A DNA stretch of 36,238 bases from Candidatus Omnitrophota bacterium (GCA_023819315.1 JAMWBQ010000007.1:1-36238); one strand, 5' to 3'. Shown: positions 1-9,849, counted from the stretch's first letter. Notes: a model not told the origin generated them from the sequence alone. Program-made: numbers and translations.

Positions 1-792
1 GGCTTGAGTATTCAGGCATCTAAGACAGAGGCGGATGTTATTGTCTTCTGTGGAGTATATTTTATGGCAGAAACAGCAAAGATACTTTCACCCCAAAAGA
101 TAGTTATTATTCCTGATAAAAATGCTGGCTGTCCCTTGGCGGATACGATTAATGCTGAGCAATTAAGGGAGTTAAAATCAAAATATCCTCGTGCAAAAGT
201 TCTTTGTTATGTAAATACTCCTGCAGAAGTAAAAGCAGAAGCAGATTACTGTTGCACTTCTGCTAATGCTGTGAGTTTGGTAAATAAAGCGTTAAAAGAC
301 GAAGAAGAGATAATATTTGTTCCTGATAAGTATCTTGCTCATTACGTTTCCCGGAAAACTAACCGTAATTTTATCGTTTGGCAAGGTTATTGTCCTGTAC
401 ATGCAAATATTTCTCCAGAAGAAGTTAGAAAAGAAAGAATGTTACACCCTTGCGCAGTAGTTTTAGTTCATCCTGAGTGTCCTCCTGAGGTTATTGAATT
501 AGCTGATGAAGTTTTATCTACTGAGGGAATGTGTAAATACGCTAAGGAGAGTAAAGCTAAAGAAATAATTGTAGGTACAGAAGTAGGGGTTATTTACAGA
601 TTAGAAAAAGAGAACCCTTATAAAAAATTTTATCCCCTTTCTGAACGAGCGATTTGTTCCCCTATGAAGATTATTAGCTTAGAAAAAGTCCTTTTATCCT
701 TAGAAGAAATGAAAGAAGAAGTTACTCTTCCTAAAGAGATAATTTTATCTGCTAAAGAAAGCATATATAGGATGTTAGAGTATAGAGATTGA
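1..792 (+). CDS. nadA: Quinolinate synthase A, 5'-truncated by the window edge
   Basis: Condenses iminoaspartate with dihydroxyacetone phosphate to quinolinate for de novo NAD synthesis, using an oxygen-sensitive [4Fe-4S] cluster. The reading frame is open from base 1. The visible part has the family signatures FCGVYFMAETAKIL, VHPECPPEV, STEGM and the C-terminal RAICSPMKII, which supply the three cluster cysteines. About 262 residues are present against roughly 300 in the family, so some 40 N-terminal residues lie upstream; the TTG at base 4 is probably an internal Leu codon and not a start. The stop is in the same frame as the next gene and only 24 bases before it, so the two are probably co-transcribed. 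Identity is secure; only the start is missing. Confidence 0.95.
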   Translation, partial: GLSIQASKTEADVIVFCGVYFMAETAKILSPQKIVIIPDKNAGCPLADTINAEQLRELKSKYPRAKVLCYVNTPAEVKAEADYCCTSANAVSLVNKALKDEEEIIFVPDKYLAHYVSRKTNRNFIVWQGYCPVHANISPEEVRKERMLHPCAVVLVHPECPPEVIELADEVLSTEGMCKYAKESKAKEIIVGTEVGVIYRLEKENPYKKFYPLSERAICSPMKIISLEKVLLSLEEMKEEVTLPKEIILSAKESIYRMLEYRD

Positions 793-816
793 GTATCGAT
801 AACTTTTACCCCCCAG

Positions 817-3800
817 ATGAATAAGAATAATCCTCGTATAGTTGATTTGTTTGCCCAAAAAATTTACAATGGTTCCCCTTATAAACTACCACGCAATATG
901 TCCGTACGTATAGAAGATAATTTAGAGGAAGTTAGTTTAACTTTTGCCTTAGAGGTAATTGGTGCTTTACAATTTTATAAGGATTTACCACTGATAGTTA
1001 TTTGTTTATGTGCTGGCAATACTCCTCTTATGGGTTATAGAAAACTGGGAGGGAGGGCGTTAATAAATTTTAGGAATAGAGGAATGGATAGGAATAAACG
1101 GCGATATTTTAAACTGCGTTCTATTTTAGATACTTGGCATACATCTTCTACTCAGAGATTACTTAAGGTTAATGGCTTAGATCCTAAATATAAGCCAGAT
1201 ATGAAAAAAGTAGTGGTATTCAGTATCGATGAAATATTTCCTCGTAAAAGAGATGATATTTTTTCTTTCTCTCGTTTGCTTAATGAAATTTGTGAGCTTT
1301 GGGGTATAGAAAAACAAAATCGTAACTTTTTTTATGGCGATTTATATGTATTTAGAGATAATAATCGTTGGGTAGTTGAAGGGATAAAAGATGAAGAATT
1401 TACAAAGATTACCCATAGTATTGAAAGGGAGGGATTGAAGATAGTAGAGTATCAAGCACACTGTTTACTTAGAAACGATAGAGAGGGGTTCATTTTAAAT
1501 TCACCTTTGCGTATAGAAGGGAATAGGGTTTTTTCCCCGCGGTTAAAACAGAACAAAAGAGGTGATTTTATTTTAGAAGAAACAGTTGTAGAGCCACTTA
1601 CTCCCAATCATATTCAGTATAGGTATATAGATAGTATGCGTAACCAGGCAGTAATGATGAATGAGAAGTTAAAAAATTTAGGTGGGCCACATATAACCAT
1701 ATTAGGTGTTGGTCCCTGTGAATTAGGAGAAGGACATATCGGTTTCTGTGAGAGAGATACTTTACCACAACAGACCTCTTTTATAGGAGCAATTAACGAT
1801 TACGATAAAACCTATCATATATCTTCTTATCATTCTAAAGAGTTTTACGGATTTAAAAATATGTTTGTTACCGTGGGTGGTATTAGAATGCCTAAATTAG
1901 GTTTTATAACCTTCGGTCCACAAGAACTTATTTATGGATACGATAGAAAAAAACTAAGCCCAAGAGTTATCATTATTGCTACAGGGATTAGTAAGAGTGC
2001 ATCTATATTAAAAGGTTTAGAAGCGGATTACGATATTCGTTATCCTTTAGCTTTGAGTAGGAATTCTTACGGTTTATACGTTTTAGATAAGCGTGCCGCC
2101 AGAGAACTTAGGTTATTAAGATTCCCTTGGGAATTTAAAGTTTTATCCCCCCAGTTTTGGGATGATAATTTTTGTAAGGAATATTTAATTAGTTTGGCTA
2201 AATTCTTTCAAAGCTCAATCTCTAAATTGAATGTTGATTTTGATAATATGTATAAAAGACTTTTTAATAATTCTAAAACACATACTTGTAAAAAGAACGC
2301 TCAAAAAAACTTTTTTCATTTTTATAAAGCTATAAAACAAAAAGGGTATGATTTTAACGATTTTAAGAAAAAGATTATTGAAGGTATATTAGCCAATACA
2401 ATTTTCCCTTCCCAAATTAAAGATAAATTAGAACAATTGGGCATAAAAGAAAAGGATAGTATTCTTTTAATAAACCCTCATATGGACGATGAGTTTTTAG
2501 CCCTTGCTCCGATTTTAAAGGAAATGGCTAAATATTATAGAGTTTATAGTGTTTATTTATCTGGTGGTTACCATGGTGTTTACAGTGATTATGTTTTTGA
2601 TTTGTTAGATACAGCCATTAATTTAAGAAATAAAGATATAGTTTCTTTAAATATTAACCATAAAGAAGATTTGTTGAGAGAGTTGATTAGGAATAGGTTT
2701 TTAAGGGTAATCCCCTATTTAGATTACCAGGTTACACCCTATATGAGCGATGAGGAGAAAGAATTAAGAGTAAAATTACTAATTATAGATTTAAATGAAA
2801 GGAGTAAATTAGTTAAAGTGTTCCCTAAAATAAAAATTATTAAGGATATAAAAGATATTGTTAGGCTTAAAGAATTTTTAGAAGCAGTGGAGGAAAGAAA
2901 AAAATATATTTATTCAGAAGATATAGAGATTATGCGTTTTATTAAATCATCACTAAGGTTTAATGAGAGTGTTTCTCTTCTTATGTATTTAGGCCTGTCT
3001 TATAATAACATTTATCCTTCTATGGACAATCTTGGTTGTAATCAGAGCCAAAATGAATATTCAGAATATATTATCAGAATAAAGGATTTAATAACCTCTT
3101 TAAAACCTAAAATGGTAATGGTTAATGGGGAGGGTTATAATCAAGCTAATACTCATTATTATAACCAGATATTCACTTATCTTGCCTTAAAAGATTTAGT
3201 TAGAAATAAAGTTATCAGAAAAGATACTTTAATTCTTCAATGGGGGGGTGTGTGGGATAGATTTAGTATAGGTAGTTCTCAATTGAATGTTATCCTCTCT
3301 AAAGAGGAATTGGACAATTTTAAACACGATTTCAATTATTTTTACCCTACGCAGGCTCCTTATGCTCCTATACCTAATCCGTCAGGATGTTTCCCAAGGT
3401 CTTTTTATGAAGATTTTATTAAAAATGCTAAAGAGAGTAGTCAAGAGTTAATTTCTCTTATAGATTTGCAGGAAGATATTCTTAACAAAGAAGATGGAGG
3501 TTTGATTTCCTACAAGATAGGAAAATTAAAAGATGTGATTAAACAAAATTTTTTATTGATGAAATCATCTCAGGATAGTTATTTTACATCTAAACCATAT
3601 ATTCTACCTCTTCAAGTTAATAAGTTAGATTGTGCACTTATTGGAGATATGGTTAGTAAAGGAGTAATTTATATTACTAAGGAGAAGGAAGCTTTTGGGT
3701 ATGGGGAGAGTTTCTCTTTATCAGTAAAGGATTTGGTTAAAATAGTTTATGATTTTCAGAGAGATATGGAAGGTGGGTTAGAAGGGAAAAAAAGTAGTCT

Positions 3801-5079
3801 TGCTATGTTACCTACTTTTGTAGATATTTCTACAGGTAAAGAGGAAGGTTTATTTTTGGCCTTAGATTTAGGTGGTTCTACATTAAGGATAATGGCATTG
3901 AATTTAAAGAGAGGTAGAAAACCAAAGTTAATCATTGAACGGTTTAATCTAAGAAGCGGTGAGAAAAATAATCTTAATTACGGTAAAGCCGATGATTTCT
4001 TTGCTACGATTGCCAAAAGATTAGAATGGTTTATAACCAAATACAAAAGTAAACTTATATATGGTAAACCTTATCCTTTAGGTTTTACTTTTTCTTTTCC
4101 TGTTAAACATATTTCTGCAGATAAAGCAATACTTAAACGCTGGTCAAAGGATTTCTTTCTTCCTGAGGTTATCAATAAAGATGTAGTGAGTTTTTTGAGA
4201 ACAGCTATTGAGAAAGAGGGTTTATCTAATGTGGTTAGGGTTGTATCTTTGAACAACGATACAGTAGCTACCCTTGTAGCCGGTAGCTATTTTGATAGTA
4301 ACTGTGATATAGGAGGAATTATTGGAACAGGAACGAATTTTTGTTATCGTGAATGGGTAAAGAATATTTGTAAACTAAGCGAGGAAGAAAAATCTCGTTA
4401 TCGAAGAGAGAGAATGATTGTTAATATAGAGTCAGGCAATTTTAATAAATTACCCCGGAGTATTTACGATATAAAATTAGATGATACCTCCTCTAACAGA
4501 GGAGAACAGATAGAAGAGAAAATGGTTTCTGGTTTATATTTAGGCGAACTTACGAGGTTAGTGCTTTTAGACTTGATAGAGAAAAGAATTCTATTTAAAG
4601 GAAATTTATCCTTGGGGGAAAAAGAATCTATACTAATAAAAAATAGTTTCCCCACTCCCTTTATGACGGATATAGCTATAGATAATACACCATCTTTTGA
4701 GATTATTAAAGACTGCCTTATTAAATGGGGGATAAAGGAGGGAAGAATTGAGTTAGAAGATAGATTGATAGTAAAAGATGTGTGTAAAAAGATAGCTTGT
4801 CGTAGTGCCAGATTAAGTGCAAGTATAGTGTTTGCTATAGTTACTCATATTGATAAAGATATAAATTACTACCACACGGTAGCTATAGATGGTAGTCTTT
4901 TTAGTAAGTATCCTCATTTTAAAGATGATATGGAAGATGCTTTGAAAGAATTATCTTGGGAAATATTTGGTGATGATCGCTCTTATAGGATAAGATTGGA
5001 GTTAACATCCGATGGATCAGGTATAGGAGGGGGAATAATTGCTGCTGTAGAGGTTTCTCAAAAGGCTAAGATTATCTAA
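817..5079 (+). CDS. Trifunctional fusion: NagB-like isomerase + PIG-L deacetylase + hexokinase
   Basis: A 1420-residue protein with three enzyme modules. Residues ~1-420 resemble glucosamine-6-phosphate deaminase: a phosphate loop AGNTP at 66-70, the DE pair at 138-139, and GVGPCELGEGHIGF at 297-310 with H307 and E312. Residues ~540-900 form a PIG-L/LmbE de-N-acetylase: PHMDDE at 554-559 replaces the usual PHPDDE, with a late metal-ligand candidate H780 in ANTHYYN. Residues ~1005-1420 are a full eukaryote-type hexokinase: LALDLGGSTLR 1014-1024, LGFTFSFPV 1088-1096, NNDTVAT with catalytic Asp 1148, GTGTNFCY 1170-1177, VNIESGNF 1201-1208, EKMVSGLYLGE from 1234, and the ATP-site DGSGIGGG from 1399. 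NagB/PIG-L fusions of about 650 residues are known in other bacteria; the added hexokinase is unusual. Inferred job: phosphorylate N-acetylglucosamine, deacetylate it, then deaminate/isomerise it to fructose-6-phosphate. No Shine-Dalgarno precedes the ATG. No signal peptide, so cytoplasmic. Confidence 0.85.
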   Translation: MNKNNPRIVDLFAQKIYNGSPYKLPRNMSVRIEDNLEEVSLTFALEVIGALQFYKDLPLIVICLCAGNTPLMGYRKLGGRALINFRNRGMDRNKRRYFKLRSILDTWHTSSTQRLLKVNGLDPKYKPDMKKVVVFSIDEIFPRKRDDIFSFSRLLNEICELWGIEKQNRNFFYGDLYVFRDNNRWVVEGIKDEEFTKITHSIEREGLKIVEYQAHCLLRNDREGFILNSPLRIEGNRVFSPRLKQNKRGDFILEETVVEPLTPNHIQYRYIDSMRNQAVMMNEKLKNLGGPHITILGVGPCELGEGHIGFCERDTLPQQTSFIGAINDYDKTYHISSYHSKEFYGFKNMFVTVGGIRMPKLGFITFGPQELIYGYDRKKLSPRVIIIATGISKSASILKGLEADYDIRYPLALSRNSYGLYVLDKRAARELRLLRFPWEFKVLSPQFWDDNFCKEYLISLAKFFQSSISKLNVDFDNMYKRLFNNSKTHTCKKNAQKNFFHFYKAIKQKGYDFNDFKKKIIEGILANTIFPSQIKDKLEQLGIKEKDSILLINPHMDDEFLALAPILKEMAKYYRVYSVYLSGGYHGVYSDYVFDLLDTAINLRNKDIVSLNINHKEDLLRELIRNRFLRVIPYLDYQVTPYMSDEEKELRVKLLIIDLNERSKLVKVFPKIKIIKDIKDIVRLKEFLEAVEERKKYIYSEDIEIMRFIKSSLRFNESVSLLMYLGLSYNNIYPSMDNLGCNQSQNEYSEYIIRIKDLITSLKPKMVMVNGEGYNQANTHYYNQIFTYLALKDLVRNKVIRKDTLILQWGGVWDRFSIGSSQLNVILSKEELDNFKHDFNYFYPTQAPYAPIPNPSGCFPRSFYEDFIKNAKESSQELISLIDLQEDILNKEDGGLISYKIGKLKDVIKQNFLLMKSSQDSYFTSKPYILPLQVNKLDCALIGDMVSKGVIYITKEKEAFGYGESFSLSVKDLVKIVYDFQRDMEGGLEGKKSSLAMLPTFVDISTGKEEGLFLALDLGGSTLRIMALNLKRGRKPKLIIERFNLRSGEKNNLNYGKADDFFATIAKRLEWFITKYKSKLIYGKPYPLGFTFSFPVKHISADKAILKRWSKDFFLPEVINKDVVSFLRTAIEKEGLSNVVRVVSLNNDTVATLVAGSYFDSNCDIGGIIGTGTNFCYREWVKNICKLSEEEKSRYRRERMIVNIESGNFNKLPRSIYDIKLDDTSSNRGEQIEEKMVSGLYLGELTRLVLLDLIEKRILFKGNLSLGEKESILIKNSFPTPFMTDIAIDNTPSFEIIKDCLIKWGIKEGRIELEDRLIVKDVCKKIACRSARLSASIVFAIVTHIDKDINYYHTVAIDGSLFSKYPHFKDDMEDALKELSWEIFGDDRSYRIRLELTSDGSGIGGGIIAAVEVSQKAKII

Positions 5080-5080
5080 C

Positions 5081-5109
5081 ATAAAATTTTTGTATTTTTA
5101 AAATTTTAT
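5081..5109. repeat. AT-only inverted repeat upstream of glgB
   Basis: A perfect 10-bp inverted repeat, ATAAAATTTT at 5081-5090 and AAAATTTTAT at 5100-5109, with a 9-base spacer, begins one base after the stop of the fusion gene. It has no G or C and no typical terminator shape, so an operator for the adjacent promoter is as likely as a weak transcript end. Confidence 0.5.
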
Positions 5110-5115
5110 GTATAT

Positions 5116-5123
5116 TGTATAAT
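5116..5123 (+). promoter_or_regulatory. Probable promoter (-10 region) of glgB
   Basis: A consensus TATAAT lies at 5118-5123, preceded by TG at 5116-5117 but with no spacer base between them, so it is not a canonical extended -10. No good -35 sits at the normal distance; the nearest TTG-type hexamer at 5090 would give a 22-bp spacer. It lies just downstream of the AT inverted repeat and about 50 bases before the glgB start. Confidence 0.45.
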
Positions 5124-5171
5124 ATTTAACCTAAAATTTAGAGAAGGAGTTTACTAAATTAAGGAGGGGAT

Positions 5172-7157
5172 ATGGGCGAGGTTATTCAGGGAGTTAGTCT
5201 TTTTAACGACGAAGATATTTACCTGTTAAAAGAGGGTAACCATTTCCGCCTCTACGATAAGTTGGGTGCGCATACTTTAGTGATAGATGGTAAGGAAGGG
5301 ACCTATTTTGCTGTATGGGCACCTAATGCTAAGGAAGTATCTGTTATAGGTAATTTTAATGGGTGGAATCCCCATACTCACAAATTATCTTCTCGTTGGG
5401 ATAATTCTGGTGTATGGGAAGGTTTTACTCCTGGGGTTAAAGAAGGTGCTCTTTACAAATACCATATAGTTTCCCACTACAATAATTATACGGTAGATAA
5501 AGCTGACCCCTTTGCTTTTTATAGCGAAGTTCCTCCCAAATCAGCTTCCATAGTTCATAATTTAGATTATAAATGGAATGACCAGAAATGGATGGAGGAA
5601 AGAAAAAAATATAATAGTCTTAACTCCCCTATGTGTATATACGAGGTACATTTAGGTTCTTGGAGAAGATTAGTAGAGGAGAATAGGAGATTCCTTACAT
5701 ATCGTGAGGTTGCACATTTGTTAGTAGATTACATAAAAGATATGGGTTTTACTCATATAGAGTTATTGCCAATAATGGAGCACCCTTTTTATGGTTCTTG
5801 GGGTTATCAGATGTTAGGTTTTTTTGCTCCTACCAGTCGCTATGGTAAACCACAAGATTTTATGTATTTTGTAGATTACCTTCATCAAAACGGTATAGGT
5901 TTAATTTTGGATTGGGTCCCTTCCCATTTCCCTACCGATGGGCATGGATTAGTTTTTTTTGATGGGACACATCTTTACGAACATCAAGACCAGAGAAAAG
6001 GTTATCAACCTGATTGGGGTAGTTATATATTTAATTACGGTAGGAACGAAGTGCGTAGCTTTCTTATAAGTAGTGCCCTTTTCTGGTTAGATAAATACCA
6101 TGCTGATGGTTTAAGAGTTGATGCTGTAGCTTCTATGCTCTATTTAGATTATTCTCGAAAGAATGGGGATTGGATACCGAACCAATATGGTGGTAACGAA
6201 AATCTTGAAGCTATAGCTTTTATGAAACGATTGAATGAAATGGTTTATGGGACATTTCCAGACGTTCAAACTATAGCTGAAGAATCTTCTGCTTGGCCTA
6301 TGGTAACAAGGCCGGTATACGTAGGTGGTTTAGGATTCGGTCTAAAATGGAATATGGGTTGGATGCATGATACTTTATTCTATTTTTCCAAGGACCCTAT
6401 TTATCGTAAATACCATCACGATAGTCTTACTTTTAGTCTTTGGTACGCTTTCACTGAGAATTTTTTACTATCTCTTTCTCATGATGAAGTTGTTCATGGT
6501 AAAGGTTCTCTTTTAAATAAGATGCCCGGTGATGAATGGCAGAAGTTTGCCAATTTAAGATTGTTATTCGGATATATGTATACTCACCCGGGCAAAAAAT
6601 TATTATTTATGGGTGAAGAGTTTGGACAATGGCGGGAATGGAATCATGAGGAGAGTTTGGATTGGCATCTTCTTAATTATCCTATGCATCAGGGAGTACA
6701 GAAGTGGGTTAGAGATTTAAACCATTTTTATAGAAACGAACCAGCACTCTATGAAATTGATTTTTCTCCCGAAGGTTTTCAATGGATAGATTTTCGTGAT
6801 TATGAAGGTAGCATAATTAGTTTTATTCGTAAGGGGTTTTCTACTAAGGATATTATTTTTGTCGTCTGCAATTTCACTCCTGTTCCTCGTTTTAACTACA
6901 AAGTTAAAGTTCCTGCGGGTGGTTTATGGAAAGAGATATTTAATAGCGATGCTAAGGAATACGGCGGTAGTGGTATAGGTAATTTTGGAGGTATAGAAGC
7001 AATAGAAAGTTCTTTTTCCCATAATACCTATGAGCTTTCTTTAACATTACCTCCTTTAGGTATTTTAATATTTAAGAAAGAGATTAAAGAACAACCCTTA
7101 AAAGATTCCAAGAGGAAGAATAAAAAAGTTACAACCAAGAATAGTTTAAAAGATTAG
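5172..7157 (+). CDS. glgB: 1,4-alpha-glucan (glycogen) branching enzyme
   Basis: Cuts alpha-1,4-glucan chains and re-attaches them by alpha-1,6 bonds, making branched glycogen in the cytoplasm. At 661 residues it has the family layout: an N-terminal CBM48/E-set domain ([20 protein letters not shown]), a GH13 catalytic barrel, and a C-terminal beta domain. The catalytic residues are visible: nucleophile D317 in [11 protein letters not shown], acid/base E370 in [10 protein letters not shown], and D438 in [12 protein letters not shown]. The C-terminal tail is Lys-rich and dispensable-looking. The ATG has a strong AAGGAGGGG ribosome site at 5161-5169. A GH57 protein starts right after its stop, so the two are likely translated from one message. 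Confidence 0.96.
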   Translation: MGEVIQGVSLFNDEDIYLLKEGNHFRLYDKLGAHTLVIDGKEGTYFAVWAPNAKEVSVIGNFNGWNPHTHKLSSRWDNSGVWEGFTPGVKEGALYKYHIVSHYNNYTVDKADPFAFYSEVPPKSASIVHNLDYKWNDQKWMEERKKYNSLNSPMCIYEVHLGSWRRLVEENRRFLTYREVAHLLVDYIKDMGFTHIELLPIMEHPFYGSWGYQMLGFFAPTSRYGKPQDFMYFVDYLHQNGIGLILDWVPSHFPTDGHGLVFFDGTHLYEHQDQRKGYQPDWGSYIFNYGRNEVRSFLISSALFWLDKYHADGLRVDAVASMLYLDYSRKNGDWIPNQYGGNENLEAIAFMKRLNEMVYGTFPDVQTIAEESSAWPMVTRPVYVGGLGFGLKWNMGWMHDTLFYFSKDPIYRKYHHDSLTFSLWYAFTENFLLSLSHDEVVHGKGSLLNKMPGDEWQKFANLRLLFGYMYTHPGKKLLFMGEEFGQWREWNHEESLDWHLLNYPMHQGVQKWVRDLNHFYRNEPALYEIDFSPEGFQWIDFRDYEGSIISFIRKGFSTKDIIFVVCNFTPVPRFNYKVKVPAGGLWKEIFNSDAKEYGGSGIGNFGGIEAIESSFSHNTYELSLTLPPLGILIFKKEIKEQPLKDSKRKNKKVTTKNSLKD

Positions 7158-7178
7158 TTGTATACCTCTAGAGAATAT

Positions 7179-9608
7179 ATGAATCATTTCGTTTGTATTC
7201 ACGCTCACTGTTATCAACCACCAAGAGAAAATCCTTGGTTGGAGGAAGTTGAACAGGAACCATCAGCGTATCCGTATCATGATTGGAATGAGAGGGTTAC
7301 TGCGGAAAGTTACGCTCCTAACACAGCATCACGTAGACTGGATGGTGATAATTGGATTATCGATATTGTAAATTTATATTCCAAGATAAGTTTTAATTTT
7401 GGTCCTACCCTTATGTTTTGGTTAGAAAAACATAGACCTAAAGTTTATCAAGCGATTATTTCAGCGGATAAAGAGAGTAGAAAGAATTTTTCCGGACATG
7501 GTTCAGCAATTGCCCAAGCTTACAATCATATGATTATGCCTTTAGCTAATAGTAGAGATAAGTTAACTCAGGTAATTTGGGGAATAAAAGATTTCGAGTT
7601 TCGTTTTGGAAGGAAGCCTGAAGGAATGTGGTTACCAGAAACTGCTGTGGATAGAGAAACATTGGAGATTTTAGCCACACAAGGGATAAAATTTACCATT
7701 CTTTCTCCTTTTCAGGCAAAATGGATAAAAAGGATAGGTTCAACACAATGGATAGATGTTCGGGGAGGGAAAATTGATACTAAAAGACCGTATATATACA
7801 GCTTACCTTCGGGTAAAAGGATTATTATTTTCTTCTATTGTGGTGAGATATCTAATGATATTGCTTTTGGTAGGCTATTAGATAGGGGAGAGGAATTTGC
7901 TAAACGATTATCCTCATTGTTTGACCGGCAGAATAACGAACCGCAGATATGTAACGTGGCTAACGATGGAGAAACTTACGGGCATCATCGTAAACATGGC
8001 GATATGGCTTTAAATTATTGTTTATATTATTTGATGACGAACAAATTAGCTCAAATTACCGTTTATGGTGAATATTTAGAAAGGTTTCCTCCCACCTATG
8101 AGGTAGAAATTATAGAGAACACATCTTGGAGTTGTGTTCATGGAGTAGAGAGGTGGAGAGATGATTGTGGTTGCAATTCAGGTATGCATTTAGGTTGGAA
8201 GCAAAGTTGGCGTAAAAATCTTCGGGAAGCGATGGATTGGTTACGAGATAAATTAATCCCCATATATGAGAAGAGTATGTCAGGTTATGTTGTTGACCCT
8301 TGGGCATTACGGAACGAATATATAACGGTGATACTTAATCGTGATAGAGATAACGTAGAAAGATTTTTTAAGAAATATATAAAGAAAAAATTGTCCTATG
8401 AAGAAAAAAACAAAATATTGAGTTTGTTGGAGATGCAACGGTGTTCTATGCTTATGTATACGAGTTGTGGTTGGTTTTTTGATGATATTTCAGGTATAGA
8501 GACTATCCAGATAATGCATTACGCTAATAGAGCAATGTATCTTTGTTATCGAACAACAGGTATATCTTTGCACGATGATTACCTAAGGTTACTCAAATCT
8601 GCCAAGAGTAACATTAGTGGTTTAAAGGATGGAGTGAGTATTTATGAGATTTTCGTTAAGCCAGCAATAGTAAATCTTTTAAATGTAGGTGTTCATTACG
8701 CAGTTTCTTCTCTATTTAACCATTACCCTTCTACTACTAAATTATTTAGTTATAGGGTAAATAGATACTCCTACGAAAAGATAGAAGATAGAAAAAACAA
8801 ATTTGCTTGTGGAAGAGTTCTTATCCGTTCGGATATTACCTGGGAAGAAGAAATTATTAGTTTTGCCGTGGTTCATTTAGGTGGCCATAATTTATTGGCT
8901 GGCGTTACGGAATCAAGTAAAATAAAAGATTTTAACAGGATGAGGGATGATTTGAAGAATAGATTTATAAGAGGAGAATATGAAGAAACTATAAAATTAA
9001 TAAACAAATATTTTTCTTCTAATACTTATTCTTTGTGGCATCTTTTTTGTGATGAGCGGAATAGAATTATTAATGTTATATTTGAAGAAGCTATACAAGA
9101 TATAGAAGTAACGTTTAATAAACTTTATAACGACTATCATATTTTGGCGCAGGTAGCAAAGAATTCCGGTGTGAATATCCCCGAAATATTTATGTCAATT
9201 ATAGATTTTGTTTATAATCATAAAGTTTATAATTTTTTAAAGAAAGGTGAATTTAATGTGGAAAATTTAATGCAGATAATTAACGAGTTTAAAAATTGGT
9301 CTTTGATTTTAGATAGAACGAAACTTAATATCCTTATGGGGAAGATTATTGAGGAACTAATGGAAGATTTCATAAAAGATCCTAACGGTATATCTATCTT
9401 AGATAGAGTTTTAAATGTAGTAGAAGTGGGGAATATTTTATCGCTTGACTTTTCTCTTTGGGAAGCTCAAAATATGTATTTCCATATAGCGAATAAATTA
9501 ATAAGTAGGAAGAAAGAAAATCTACATAAAAATGATAGAGAATCTAAACTATGGTTGGATAAATTTCTAAGGTTGGGGAAATATTTAAGGGTTAAGATAG
9601 ATAGGTAA
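7179..9608 (+). CDS. GH57 family glycoside hydrolase/transferase with DUF3536
   Basis: A GH57-type enzyme of the DUF3536 subfamily, about 809 residues. The N-terminal catalytic barrel opens with FVCIHAHCYQPPRENPW and has the nucleophile motif GMWLPE (E154) and the acid motif DGETYGHH (D263). The C-terminal half is helical, as in DUF3536 members. Related GH57 enzymes act on alpha-glucans (amylase, glucanotransferase, branching); the exact reaction of this subfamily is not settled, so I do not assign one. The frame is open from a TTG at 7158 immediately after the glgB stop, but the ATG at 7179 is preferred because family similarity starts at MNHFVCIH. Neither start has a clear Shine-Dalgarno, which suggests translation coupled to glgB. 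The neighbours imply a glycogen-related role. Confidence 0.88.
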   Translation: MNHFVCIHAHCYQPPRENPWLEEVEQEPSAYPYHDWNERVTAESYAPNTASRRLDGDNWIIDIVNLYSKISFNFGPTLMFWLEKHRPKVYQAIISADKESRKNFSGHGSAIAQAYNHMIMPLANSRDKLTQVIWGIKDFEFRFGRKPEGMWLPETAVDRETLEILATQGIKFTILSPFQAKWIKRIGSTQWIDVRGGKIDTKRPYIYSLPSGKRIIIFFYCGEISNDIAFGRLLDRGEEFAKRLSSLFDRQNNEPQICNVANDGETYGHHRKHGDMALNYCLYYLMTNKLAQITVYGEYLERFPPTYEVEIIENTSWSCVHGVERWRDDCGCNSGMHLGWKQSWRKNLREAMDWLRDKLIPIYEKSMSGYVVDPWALRNEYITVILNRDRDNVERFFKKYIKKKLSYEEKNKILSLLEMQRCSMLMYTSCGWFFDDISGIETIQIMHYANRAMYLCYRTTGISLHDDYLRLLKSAKSNISGLKDGVSIYEIFVKPAIVNLLNVGVHYAVSSLFNHYPSTTKLFSYRVNRYSYEKIEDRKNKFACGRVLIRSDITWEEEIISFAVVHLGGHNLLAGVTESSKIKDFNRMRDDLKNRFIRGEYEETIKLINKYFSSNTYSLWHLFCDERNRIINVIFEEAIQDIEVTFNKLYNDYHILAQVAKNSGVNIPEIFMSIIDFVYNHKVYNFLKKGEFNVENLMQIINEFKNWSLILDRTKLNILMGKIIEELMEDFIKDPNGISILDRVLNVVEVGNILSLDFSLWEAQNMYFHIANKLISRKKENLHKNDRESKLWLDKFLRLGKYLRVKIDR

Positions 9609-9630
9609 TTATAAATAGAAGGGAGGAATT

Positions 9631-9849
9631 ATGAGCAGAGAAAAGATGGTTACTTGTCCGGTTTGTGGAGAAAAATTTGAACTTGAGTCCTATGCCGATA
9701 TTGGTGAGATAATTACCTGTACTAACTGTTTTGAAGAATTGAGAATTGTTAGACTCAATCCTATAGAATTAGAGGAAGTAACCGATTATTACGATGATAA
9801 CGATGATTCCGAAGATTATCTGGAAGATGAAGAAAAGGAGGAATGGTGA
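9631..9849 (+). CDS. LysW-like zinc-ribbon small protein
   Basis: A 72-residue acidic protein. It has a four-cysteine zinc ribbon, CPVCG at 9-13 and CTNC near 30-33, followed by LRIVRLNPIELE, which closely follows LysW, the amino-group carrier of lysine/arginine biosynthesis. The tail is a run of Asp/Glu and ends in EEW. True LysW carriers end in EDWGE, and the terminal Glu carries the substrate; here the chain stops at Trp, so it is probably a relative with another role, or a shortened copy. No lysine or arginine genes are nearby. A clean GGGAGG ribosome site precedes the ATG. Confidence 0.7.
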   Translation: MSREKMVTCPVCGEKFELESYADIGEIITCTNCFEELRIVRLNPIELEEVTDYYDDNDDSEDYLEDEEKEEW

